In this document: positions 12,601 to 24,600 of the stretch, piece by piece
Layout: each line of letters begins with the position of its first letter
Position numbering within the stretch: the first letter of the stretch is position 1
Source of the DNA: Diploptera punctata
Lineage: Eukaryota; Arthropoda; Insecta; Blattodea; Blaberidae
DNA length: 64,000 nucleotides
Direction: 5' to 3'
Assembly: GCA_030220185.1 (NCBI GenBank)
Contig: JASPKZ010001233.1
Coordinates: forward strand, 434,001-498,000
Notes under the pieces: model-generated
Database searches by the model: none
What the model saw: the letters and a program-made list of their open reading frames with translations, nothing else
Told to the model about the DNA's origin: nothing
Program-made: the position numbers and the translations under genes

Positions 12601-15600
12601 ACAAAAGCTATATATGTCGGTAAATTAAAATTCTTTTCTTTTTTCTATCAATTGGGCCATTGTAAAAACGCAATCTATAGTTGACCTACCCTTGTAAATC
12701 CATTTTGTTCCTCACATAATATTGTTTCGGCTATTGTATTTATTCTATATGATAAAGCCAATATAATTAAGAACAAATTATACAAACATCTTAACAGCCT
12801 CCTCAGCGAAGAACAGAATGGCTTTCGTAAAGGTCGATCCTGCTGTGATGGTTATTTCTCCATGAAATTATTAATAGAAAAACACAGGGAGTTCAATGTA
12901 GAAACACATTTAGCTTTTGTGGACTTCAAAAAAGCCTTCGACAAAATCAATAGGAGTAAACTATTGGAAATTTTAGCTGGCAACAATCTACCACAACAGC
13001 ATATTTTAAATATATATAATATCTATAAAAACAAATTTGATTTCAGTTTGAATCAATAACACTCAAACAGAATGGACCGAAATTAATAGGGGCGTAAGAC
13101 AAGGATGTGGCCTCTCGTCCTTGCTCTTTATCATATACATGGATAGAATACTCCAAAAAATTGGCAACAGATGAGACACGGTTCTATCCAAATTAATAGA
13201 AACCTAAAAATAGACTCCTTGCTTTTTGCAGATGATTTGGTATTAATAGCTCAAACAGAAACAGATTACAGTATTCTATACACAATTTTAATATAATTGC
13301 AAAAAGGTACAATATGGAAATCTATACAAAAAAAAACTAAAGTGATGACCTTTTGTGGGAAATACCCTATACCTAGCAAAATTGTTTTGGATGATGAAAT
13401 TTTTAGAACGAGTAAACAAATTTAATTATTTGGGTTATAATTTAACATTTCAAGATGAAGCTGATATATCAAAGAAAATCACAAATTTCACAAAAACAAC
13501 GGGGATAATTAACAGTATAATGAAACCATCTTTAGTACAGAAGAACACAAGATTACGGCTTTATTAGGTTCTCGCAAGACCAGTATTAAGATATGGTAGT
13601 GAATCATGGACAATACGAAGAAGAGATGAAAGCCGAATAACAGCAAATGAGATGTGATTTACAGCAGGCTATGCAAAGTGGGACCATAAAAGAAATGAGG
13701 AAATTATGAAAGAGTTGGATGTAGAACCCATTCTTCACCATATACAAAACTACCAAAACAACTGGAAAGCCCATCTTCAACGAATGCCATCTCATAGAAT
13801 TCCAAAAGCCATGCTTCATTACTGCCCCCAAGGCAAAAGATTGCTGGGACGTCAAAAAAAGTGCTGGATGGAAAATTCCTCTTTGAGACCGTTACAGGTC
13901 ACATGGCTAATACTTGCTTGGATGATGATGATGATGATGAGATTAAAAAGAGGCAAAAGATAAGTTGTTTCTATCACAAAGACCTACTCTCTACTCTGGT
14001 CTGAATGGATCTTTTAAATAAAATATTTATGTTGTTACAGGATAATAGACTGGAGCAGATATGTGAGGATATTTTCAGACTCGCTTCTCTTATAACACTA
14101 GATGTATCAAACAACAAGCTTCAAAACCTGCCATACAACATGTGGAAAGCTCCCAAGTTGAAAGAACTGAATGCTGCATTCAACTTGCTTAAGGAACTCC
14201 CAAGCACTATTCCTGAGGTAAATAGTATTTTTCAAACACTTTATCACAGAGAGAGGTAAAATTTAATTATTAATGGAGATATAATTTAACACCTCACCTC
14301 ATAATTGTAGATTTCTTGAAGACTAGTTTCATTATTTTTCTGTATCATTTTTAGCTCTATCTAACTGTTGAATTGGTGGTTGGTGATCCTGTAGGTTGCT
14401 TCCTGCTCTCTCTGTTGGCTGACTGATGAACTTCCAAATTAAATATTTTTCCCTGAGAATTTCAAAATTCATTATTCCTTTATTTTTCTGAACATGAATT
14501 TTCTCCCAAACTTTGAGTTCCTTAGATTTATTGAACTGTTTCAATAATTGGGCCTTTGTTTTGATTCTGTGTTTTTCTGACTATGCATATGCAGCTATTG
14601 CAGATTTCAAAGTTAAAATTGGGAAACCCATTATGAGGTTCTTAATTAATAAATTAATGAGTCATTTTTACATCTTACCTCATATTTCATGTTTTATTAA
14701 ACACGGTAACTATAGTTTTCAAATGATCTTGTCATTCATTTTCAACCGCCATTATGACTACCGGATATTCGTTGGAATCTCCCTCTATAACGTTGCCATC
14801 TGGTGTTGATTTGATGAACTTCGAGATATCGTTGCCATCTGGTATTGATTTGATGAACTTCGATATGAGGTCACGTTCATCCGGAATGTCGAAATTCATG
14901 GATTTAAATTTATTAATAACCAATAAGAAAATGAACACCCCAGATAGTAAAAAATCTGGAATTTATCAAATTGATTGTGGAGATTGCAATAAAGTATACA
15001 TAGGAAAACAAAAAGAAATTTGGACACTCGCACAAAGGAACACTTTAGAAATATTAAAATGATGAAATTGAAAAATCAGCTATTGCAGCACATAGTTTGT
15101 TGGAAGGTCATAAAATTGAAAAAGAAGCTAAACTTCTAAAACATTTGGAAAAACCTTTGGATTTGACAGTTTGGGAGAAAATATTTATTCAGAAGAACAA
15201 ATTTAAATCCATGAATTTCGACATTCCGGATGAACGTGACCTCATCTCGAAGTTCATCAAATCAATACCAGATGGCAACGATATCTCGAAGTTCATCAAA
15301 TCAACACCAGATGGCAACGTTATAGAGGGAGATTCCAACAAATATCCGGTAGTCATAATGGCGGTTGAAAATGAATGACAAGATCATTTGAAAACTATAG
15401 TTACTGTGTTTAATAAAACATGAAATATGAGGTAAGATGTAAAAATGACTCATTAATTTATTATTGCAGATTTATCTATTTCCCCATTTTTAACATTTGT
15501 AAGGTATTCTTTCAATCTTGTATTCCTTACTTTTTGTTTTTCCTATGTATATTTTTTACAATATTTGCAATCAATTTGATAAATTCCTGATTTGTTGCCT

Positions 15601-18600
15601 TTATTAATCTTTTTATTTTTAATTAATAGGTGTTAGAATATTTTTAGGTTTCTGAAGACCAAGGTTTTCGATATGTTATGTATCTATCAGTTCTTTCTAA
15701 CTTTTCATTTTTGTTGGTTTTATTTAATCTATTCAGGCTATAATGATTTTTTGTGCTAACTTATTGTATGCCAAAGGATGGAAGTAAATTTTCTGAATTT
15801 TCTACTAATTTCTTTATTACTTACTTACTCACTGGCACTATCGAACCCGTAGGTTCATGACCGCACGGACATAAGCTCTCCATACATCCCTATCCTGAGC
15901 TAATGCTTTCCAATCATTCCCTGTATAATCTACTTCCCTCAAATCATAGTTAATGTTATTCTCCCACCTCATTCTTGGTCTACCAACTGGGCATTTTCCC
16001 TCTGGCTTTCCTACAAGAAGCTTCCATGCAAGTCTTTCATTTCCCATACGTGCAACATGTCCTGCCCAACGCAGTCTACGAGACTTAACTGTTCTTATTA
16101 TATCTGGCTTCCTATAAAGACTACGTAGTTCATTGTTATGTAGTCTTCTCCATTCACCTGTCTGTTCATCTCTCTTTGGTCCAAAAATTTTCCTAAGTAC
16201 TTTATTCTCAAATACTTGTAATCTCCTTTCCTCTCTTAAAGTAAGAGTCCATGTTTCGCACCCATATAATATAACTGATAGAATAATAGTTTTATATATT
16301 TTCAGTTTAACGTTTTTTGAAAGTAGTTGGGACATCAAAAGTCTCTGCAATGCATAATAGCATGCATTTCCAGAATTGAGCCTATGTTTAATTTCTTTGT
16401 GCATCTCATTCCTATATGTGATCATTGTTCCTAGGTATTTGAATTCAGCCACTTCCTCAAAATTTCCCTCATTTGTCATTAGCTGTCCATTTCCATTATA
16501 TAATGAATTTCTACGTGTGACCATATATTTAGTTTTATTGATATTTACTTCCAGTCCCAATTTCTTAGTATTACTCAATAGTGTGTGCGTGTTGTTCTTT
16601 AGTATCTCCTCGCTATCGGCCAATAATACTACATCATCAGCATAAACTAACAGCTTATTAATACCATTCAGTTGTAAGCCTTCTTCATTCTCTAAAGATT
16701 TAATGGCATGCTCTAGTACAAAATTAAATAGTAGAGGAGATAATGCATCTCCTTGCTTCAACCCATTCTGGATTTCAAAAGTGTCCGAAAACTGTTTGCC
16801 TACACGCACCCTACTCTTTGTGCCATTTAGACACATTCGTATAAGTCTAACTAACTTTTTAGGAATTCCGAACTCCAGCAGGATACTATATAACTTCTCC
16901 CTCTTAATTGAATCATATGCTTTTTTGAAGTCTACATATAGTTGATGTACAGTACCATTATATTCCCATTTCTTCTCTAAAATCTGTCTTATACTGAAAA
17001 TCTGATCTGTTGTAGACCTGTTTCTTCTAAATGCACATTGATGATCTCCTAGAATGTTATCAATATAGGGAGTAAGTCTGCTTACTAATATATTTGTTAG
17101 AATTTTGTACGAAGTTGAAAGTAATGAGATGCTCCTGTAGTTGTTACAATCAGTTTTATCTCCTTTCTTATAAATTGGTATGATGATTGATTCCTTCCAT
17201 TCATCTGGAAGAGCTTCTTTTCCCCAAATCATACTAAGCAACCAGCGTATCTTGTCCATTAATTTTTCTCCCCCTGATTTTATCAGTTCTGCTGGGATCT
17301 CATCTGAACCTGATGCTTTATACATCTTCAATTTTTCTATTGCCATTTCAACCTGTAATGCACTTGGTACTCCGACTAGCATTTCTGCTGTCTGTAAATG
17401 ATCCTCCTCAATGTCCTGTTCTGTATGTACATTTAATAGCTGATTAAAGTAATCTTTCCATCTATTTAATATACTCCTAGTATCTGCAATCATATCCCCA
17501 TTTTCATTCCGAATTATGTTTGTTCTAGCCTGAAACCCCTTCTTCTCTATACTAATTCCGTGATATAATTCTCTAATGTTCCTATTTTTTGCATTCATTT
17601 CAAGATCATTAATCTTCTCTCTCAAATATTCCCTCTTTTTACTCTTTAGTAACTTGGTGGTTTCACCTCTTACCTCAAATTAATATTGATTAATTCTCGA
17701 ACATGTTTTGATATAGTCTTCTATATCATCACCACCTTGCCCAGACTGTTGCGTTTTATGTCGTGAACCCTGGATGCCGATATCAGTTCCCTCCTCTAGC
17801 CGGCTGATAACACATAAGAAATATTAAAAATGGGGAAATAGAAAAATCTGCAGTTGCTGCTCATGTTTGGTCTGAAAAACATAATATAAATCCGAACATT
17901 AAATTATTAAAACAAGTAGAAAATGCAAAAGTACTCACTATTTGGGAAAAAATCTACCTTCAGAAGAACAAAAATAGAGTCATGATTTTCAAAATTCTTG
18001 CTGAAGATGACCTAGTTTGGAGGTTCTTCAGCCGGCTGGAAGAGGGAGCCGATATCAGCATCCAGGGTTCACAAAACGAAACAGTCTGGGCAAGCTGATG
18101 ATGATATAGAAGATTATATCGAAACATGTTCGAGAATAAATCAACATTAATTTGAGGTAAGATGTTTCCCAGTCTCTAAAAACTTGAGTATAAAACCTAT
18201 TTGAAACCAGTTCTAACATGTGCAGCTGAGACCTGGACATATACAAAGAATGACTTGAGCGGAATCGAAGCTACAGAAATGAAATTCTTACATGGATTAT
18301 AATGTATAATTTACAGTAAAATAAACATTCTCTATTCAGGAAACACAGGATACAGTAAGTATTGCATCATCAACTGAGTCTGGAAAGAGTGGGTACCAGG
18401 ATAGTGGGGAGCTGGCACTTGATTTAAGTGGGAGCATGGACATCTCAACAGCGTCTGACAATGAAGGAACATCAACCAGTGAAGAGAATTTGTTAGATGC
18501 ATGCACGCTTCATGCTACATTTGCAAAAGCCAAGTCAGTACAGTAAGTATATTGGTGTATGTTAAATATTTAATATAAATTTGGAAGCTGTTGGTTTAAT

Positions 18601-21600
18601 TATTAACAATAATAGCCCAAAAAAGATATTTGATAATTTCAAAATACATGTAAGCCTGATTTAACATGGTGTCTGATATACTACAAAATTGGATATAATA
18701 CAGAGGAAAAAATCCATCCATTAGAAGTGGGGGTTTACCTAGAATCTGAAATAAATAATCATCCTTTTTTTACTTCAATCTGCACTTTTAAACAAGTTGG
18801 CATCAGAAATTGAGTTTTTCTAATTTAACAAAATAAATATATGTTCCATAAACCAGCAAAATTGGATCATAAATTTGACTTATTGAGGAATTTGCTTAGT
18901 TTATGCAGTTTCTGCGTGACATACTTCATGACTGTGTGTAATTTGCTTTAGTGTATGTACTACATTCTTCTTGAATATCTGGATTGTCCAAATTTCTGTT
19001 GGTATGGATTACATTCAATTCCTTCTTCTTCTCCCTTTCAAGTATTAGGCCAAGGCCTGTTACGATCCTATAAAAATTTTCCCTCCAGCATATCGGGAAA
19101 TTCTCATATAAGACTTGAAAGCATAATAATAGTTCCTTCAATTGGTTGCTGGCCAAAGGAAGGCAAGATCAGTGATAGAGCTGCCATCTTATAGCCTCTA
19201 GTCAGGCTTTTCTGGTGAAGAAAAGAAAATAAAGGAAAGAAGAAATGGAAGAAAGGAAAGACTCCCTAGCCCTCGGATGCCCTAATAGCGTCGGGGTCGA
19301 AAAACAAGAGTTAACCAAGAGAGGTTAGATAGTAAAGTTCAATTACAGTAAAAGCTCCTTATTCATGGGGAATATGTTTCGTAAATATCCCGTGAATACA
19401 GAAACCACGTATATGGAATTGTAATTTGTATGGATACGTTCCAAGGTTACAAAATATAATAAAAATTATCAAAATAAAATCAATTAATGAGAGATTTTGA
19501 ACAATTTATATTAATTGTTACTGTCAGGTTTAGGCAAGGGCTTATAAAACTAAATAATTTTTTCCTGTTTTGCCGCTTTTAAAAGGTCTTGCAATTAAGA
19601 TTGATATTCAGCTGTGAATTCTGCGATAGAATTCCTTATTTTGTCTTCGGATTTCTTGATTCATTAACATTGAAACAGCGTGATATAGATGCAAATGATT
19701 TGCCAATGTGTATAAATGGTCAAGCATTTCTATTTTTACTTTAAGTGGCAATACTACTTTTTTCCACTTTGGAACTAATTTTTTTCCATTTTACGCAACC
19801 TTATAAATTGGCAACAAAGCCGAAGAGACATGTGTTATTCAGTAAAAATTATTGCAACGAATGACAAGTTGAAACAATAAAACATACATCGTGGCAAGTG
19901 CGGTATTTATCAACGGACATAGCAGCACATGAAATATTGCAGCGGTGGCTTTTAGCAACGAACTTTAGGCTTAGTGATAATAAGGTTTGTTTTACTTTGA
20001 TATTAATTTGTCCATTTGGTTTGAATCACTCTTTATAAAAGCTGCCTTGGCACGTGCCTGCAGTAAAAAAATTGTCGATGAGTTAATAATGGATACTAAT
20101 CCTTCTAATATACTCACTGGATTCGTGAATAAAGAATTTTTTAGCCGCAAATACAGGAACTGTGTCACAATTTTTTAACCTGCGAATAAGGAGCTTTTAC
20201 TGTTTGGTATTTATCAAATAATTTCCCCCCCCTTTTTTTTTTTTCAAGATTTATGAGTGAAAATTCGAGGGGGGGATTATGCGATGACTGTGAAAATATT
20301 AATACACTTTCAGAATGTAGAACACTATCAATTAGACATCTACAGTAATTCCATCACAGTTGTTGAATTTTACTCTCGAAGAAATTTTGACAAATTGAAA
20401 GAATAAGTTGTATTGAATGTTTCTCTATTTCAGACACTCAAATTGTACAAAAGATAATGGTACAATGAAGGTGAAAACCAAAACACATTCCTCTGTTATT
20501 CATAAATGTTAACAAAAGAATACCCTGCCAAGGGATGCCACACTTTGGGCCACGAAACAAACGACAAGTCGATTTTACTTTTTCTAATTGTTCTTTTTGA
20601 AACCTCCAATAACGCACTAATCTCAGTTCTACATCGAACTTTCTTCCCACATGTTTCACTCCATTTTCCATGGCGAAATTTTCACTTGTAACTTAAAATT
20701 TGCAGTGTAACCATTATACATTCTTTCCATAGTTGAGTTTAACAACACTGACACTGTGACGGAATAACACTGTTACCAATGCACAATGGTACCTAACTGT
20801 ATTGAGACTGACGACAACAGATGCGCTGGTGACAGAGACTGCAGGTAGCGTTAGGTCTTTGTAGAAGGGAATGGATGCAACCTTGGGTTTTTCATGAATT
20901 CCTTTGTGCTGTACTTGAAATTTTCATAAGTGTCCAAAGTTGTAACTGTAAATTTTTATTCTAGGTAATGCACATTGTATCAGAGGTGGATTTTAAAAAA
21001 TATATATATGAAAAATGTAAGGAGGAAATTACACAAGGGGGTCAATTATTCGAGTAAATATGGTAGTCTGGATAAAAAGATTTTAGTGAAATTTATTTTC
21101 TTTGCTTTAGTCCCATATGGAACTAAGTTCTATTTTTGCTATGAATGTTACTTACAGACAGCTGGATATCACACACCACAACATCTGGAGTCGAAATGTA
21201 GAAGTTACAGAACAGATACTTCATCATGATGATGAAAATGAAGATAATTGTTCTCAGTTGTCAGCACTAAATCTTGCACATAACCAGTTCACTAGTATAC
21301 CTCCATCATTGCCTTGTCTTGCAGTAAATCTCACCAGACTCAATCTCAGTTATAATAGGTATGTTATCATTTTTTAGTGTATATTGTTACTCCTATATAT
21401 TTATGATTGTACAACCTCACTTTAACTTTTAAATAAAATTCTTTCCACCTCTTATATTTAATAAAATATATATATGCCTAGACTGGGAATTTGAACCCAG
21501 GACCTTTGACTCTCTATGTCAATGCGTTTAGATTGAAGCCTAGGTAGCTCACTTCGATAGAGCATTGACATAGAGAGTCAAAGGTCCTGGATTCAAACCC

Positions 21601-24600
21601 CAGTCTAGGCGTATATTTTTGTTTTCAAATATAATTTGTCCATCATTAAGATGTTTAAAAATGAATAATATAAACATTGAAAGAAGCACTACTGGCTTTA
21701 AAGTAATGTTTAAATTCCCAATAAAATGTCTTCTTAATAAAGAAGCCGCCATTTGCAAAAATCGTAGCAACAGCTCGTAGCATTTGGGGTTATGGAATTA
21801 ACTATGTATAAAAGAAAAATATGCATTTAGATTAGAGACCTAGGTAGCTCACTTGGATAGAACATTGACATAGAGAGTCAAAGGTCCTGGGTTCAAACCC
21901 CAGTCTAGGCATATATTTTTCTTTTCAAATATAATTTGTCCATCATTAAGATGTTTAAAAATGAATAATATAAACATTCTTTCCACTTCTCCTTATGTCC
22001 TGTCTTATAATTAGACCGGTTTCGTAACCTTTGTGGTTACATCTTCAGTAGTTACATAACCGATGTTCTGTTGTCCAGGAGAACTGCTTCTTACTCCATC
22101 TGTTGGTGGACCGATGAACCTCCCAATCAAATCAACTTTCCCGGGAAACTAAAAATTCATTAATTTTTCTTTCTTAGTTTTTTTAATTTGGATTTTTCCC
22201 CAAACAGTGAGCTCCATAGGTTTTTCTATTTGTTTTATTAAACTAGCCTTTCTTTCAATTTGATGATTTTCTGACCAAGCGTGAGCAGCTACTGCTGATT
22301 TTTCCAATCCCCCATTTTTGACATTGCTAAGGTATTCCTTCACTCTGGTTTTCAAATATCTTTTCGTTTTCCCAATGTAAATTTTATCATAATCTCCACA
22401 TTTAATCTGGTAAATTCCTGATTTATTTTCTTCTTCTATTGTTTTATTTTTTTCCTATAATAGTTCAATAATTTTTGTGGGTAATAACTATGTTTAATGA
22501 TTCAGATTGACTGGACAACTGACAGATGTTTTGATATATTATTCTAATAATTATTCAAGTTAGGTGTTAAAGAGAATAGTATATTAATTTTTAGTATAAT
22601 TAATTTTTTATTGTATTAACAGTCTGCGTAGCATGAGCCACATCACATCATATCCAAGCTCTCTGAAACAGTTGGATCTTTCGCATAACCAAATATGCTG
22701 TTGGCCAAGTCTACCACAAGTAGAGGGTATTGATAGCATGGAACAAGCTCTTACAGCCTGCTATGCTCCAGCTGACAGTTTAGGCAAATCTGGGAACAAA
22801 CTTCCAGTCTTACCAGGTAATAAATTATGTTTTTCTTAATCTTTTATTAGTTTATTAGACTTAGGAATGTTGGTTGGTTGGTTGCTATCTAATGTCGAGC
22901 ACTTGATAATGAAATCATTCGCTCTCTTGCACTCCAATATTTAGCAGAAAGGCTGGTCTCTTCTACAAAAGCTGGACAATGGAGAAGATGGTTTGTTTCC
23001 ATATCTTCATTTAAATTGCAAAAGGGCATTTAGGTGAATCTGTTATGCCAAGTCTGTGTAGGTGTATATTCAGGCAGTCATGTTCCGTTAGCAGTCTGAA
23101 AATTGCTACTGCAGATTTTCTTTGTAATGTAGTAATGTCATAAGCTTGTAGATTTTCCCATTTCTTTCCAGATGTGTTGGTGGTGTATTCTTCTCTAAGT
23201 TTATTGATATATTTATTTGAGATGATTCTTTTGATAGAGTGAAAGGAAACTGGAGTAGAAGTTGGGTTTGAAACAATTTTGTTACCCTTCTTGGCCAGAA
23301 AATCGGCTATTTCATTGCCTGTCACTCCACAATGGGCCAGAATCCATTGAAGTACAACTTTTTTATGTAGACGGGATAACTGTTTTATCAGTTTGTGACA
23401 TTCAATAATTTTGATGCTTTTGGGAGTTGTGTCTCGTGTTACAGCAAGAATGGCTGCTTTGGAATCACATAGAATTACAACTTTTGTAAATTTTTGGATG
23501 TGATATAAAAGATTTTGTAAGCTTAAGAAAATTGCTAGAATTTCGCCATCAAAGTTTGTTGAATTTGTGTTTATTTTACGATAAAAGGAAAAAAGTGGGC
23601 ATACTGCACCAGCACCAGTGCCACCATCATTTGGTAGGCTGGAGCCATCTGTAAAAATATGTATCCATTCAGGTGCAGGGTATCTTAGATTTATTATTTC
23701 CAGTGACATTTGTTTTAAAATATATGGGGGAGTTTCAGATTTCTTGATGTCTTCTGTTAAATGAAGGTTATATTCAATTTCCAAAAATTCTAGAGGGTTG
23801 TTTCTCATCTGCATATTTTCTTTTGAATGTGGAAGTTGCAATTTCTGTTTGATTTCTTGTACTATGCTTAAGAAGCTTTGCTGAGATTTTAACCATACTT
23901 GCGGTTTTCTTTGGGTCCAGTTATTATGGGGTAGCCTTAAAAATGTTTCATACTGTGTGATTGCTGTTTTCTCAATTTCAAATGCTATGTTTGGGTTATT
24001 TGTTAAGATTTGCATGGCAGTAATTGGTGATGTTTTAACGGCTCCTGTTATCAGACGAAGGATTTGGTTCTGCAATTTATCAAGTTTATTATTAGGAATG
24101 TAGCAACCCATCAAAATCATTATCATTGGCTCAACAATCTTCTAAGGGTCCTGGTCTTCTTCAGAAGTCTTTGCCATTCCTCTCTATTTTTAGTCTTATC
24201 ACTTTAAACCCAGCTGTAGTACTGGTACTAGGGGCATGTAAATCACCAGTCTTTGGCCATAGTATTAGTACTATGGACTGCAATCCAATTTTTAACTTTC
24301 TGTTTGAAAGATAGTAAGCTGTATTTTCGACTATTCATTGTACCATGTGAAAGGACAAACTTCTAGCATTAGTATATTTCACCATGTCACTAATATTCAG
24401 GGGCTTTGTGGTATTTAAATGTACTGGTATCCAGTTTAAAGTGCTAACAGTTTTGGCAGTATTGTCTGGATAGCTTCAGTAATAAGAGCATCAGGGTCCA
24501 GGGTTTGATTCTCAGTTCAGGCATAAATTTTTATTTTTAATAACAAATAAATATTGAGTCATGAAATCTCACCTCATACATTGTGATCTTTAAGCATGGT

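Larger units (their letters stand above)
11331..12756 (-). mobile_element. LINE (B) inserted into LINE A, flanked by a 14-bp target-site duplication
   Basis: The duplicated target GCCAATATAATTAA lies at 11317-11330 and 12757-12770. On the minus strand it encodes RT: EEQNGFTRV near 12700, AFVDYTKAFD near 12600, QGCPLSPVLFNLYLD, LLFADDQVI, YGCETWTLTKAD, and the C-terminal GRPLKRWKDQ near 11430. The 3' end carries a TTGTTGTTG/ATGATGG tail at 11331. It is interrupted by a hammerhead fold-back (11560-11685) and by two 37-bp LINE-end insertions (12489-12575). Confidence 0.85.
10995..13942 (+). mobile_element. RTE-like LINE (A), split by an inserted LINE
   Basis: The first part (10995-11330) encodes ASGEDGISIELFKN and SIVIPIFKKGDKKN-ENYRGIS, RT fingers. 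The second part (12757-13942) continues with EEQNGFRKGRSC, FVDFKKAFDKI, GVRQGCGLS (13095) and FADDLVL (13230), then the thumb and the C-terminal HLQRMPSHRIPKAM region, ending in a (GAT)n tail at 13921-13941. Many stops and frameshifts show it is dead. It is closely related to 46455-48125. The endonuclease part is missing, so it is 5'-truncated. Confidence 0.85.
21438..21986 (+). repeat. T repeat: inverted piece plus tandem 300-bp units
   Basis: A partial tRNA-like head on the minus strand (21470-21537) is followed head-to-head by two plus-strand tRNA-like sequences at 21538 and 21838, exactly 300 bp apart. The unit between them is tRNA-like, CAAATATAATTTGTCCATCATTAAG, AATAATATAAACATTGAAAG, TAAAGCCAGT-like, CCCAATAAAATGTCTTCTT, GCCGCCATTTGC, then the next tRNA-like. 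ATTCTTTCCAC occurs at both ends (21438 and 21976), a probable target-site duplication. Confidence 0.7.

Noticed and set aside
14754..15062. Plus-strand 102-codon frame running through the palindrome arm
   Set aside because: Only the C-terminal part (SGIYQIDCGDCNKVYIGK) is PLE coding; the N-terminal part is translated inverted arm and is not a gene start.
16133..17401. Several plus-strand open frames of 73-89 codons
   Set aside because: They are antisense to the 595-codon reverse transcriptase, and the same shadows recur at 35012-35824 opposite the second copy.
21438..21990. CRISPR-like array because of regular repeats
   Set aside because: Units are 300 bp, contain tRNA-like sequence, have no short spacers, and the genome is clearly eukaryotic.
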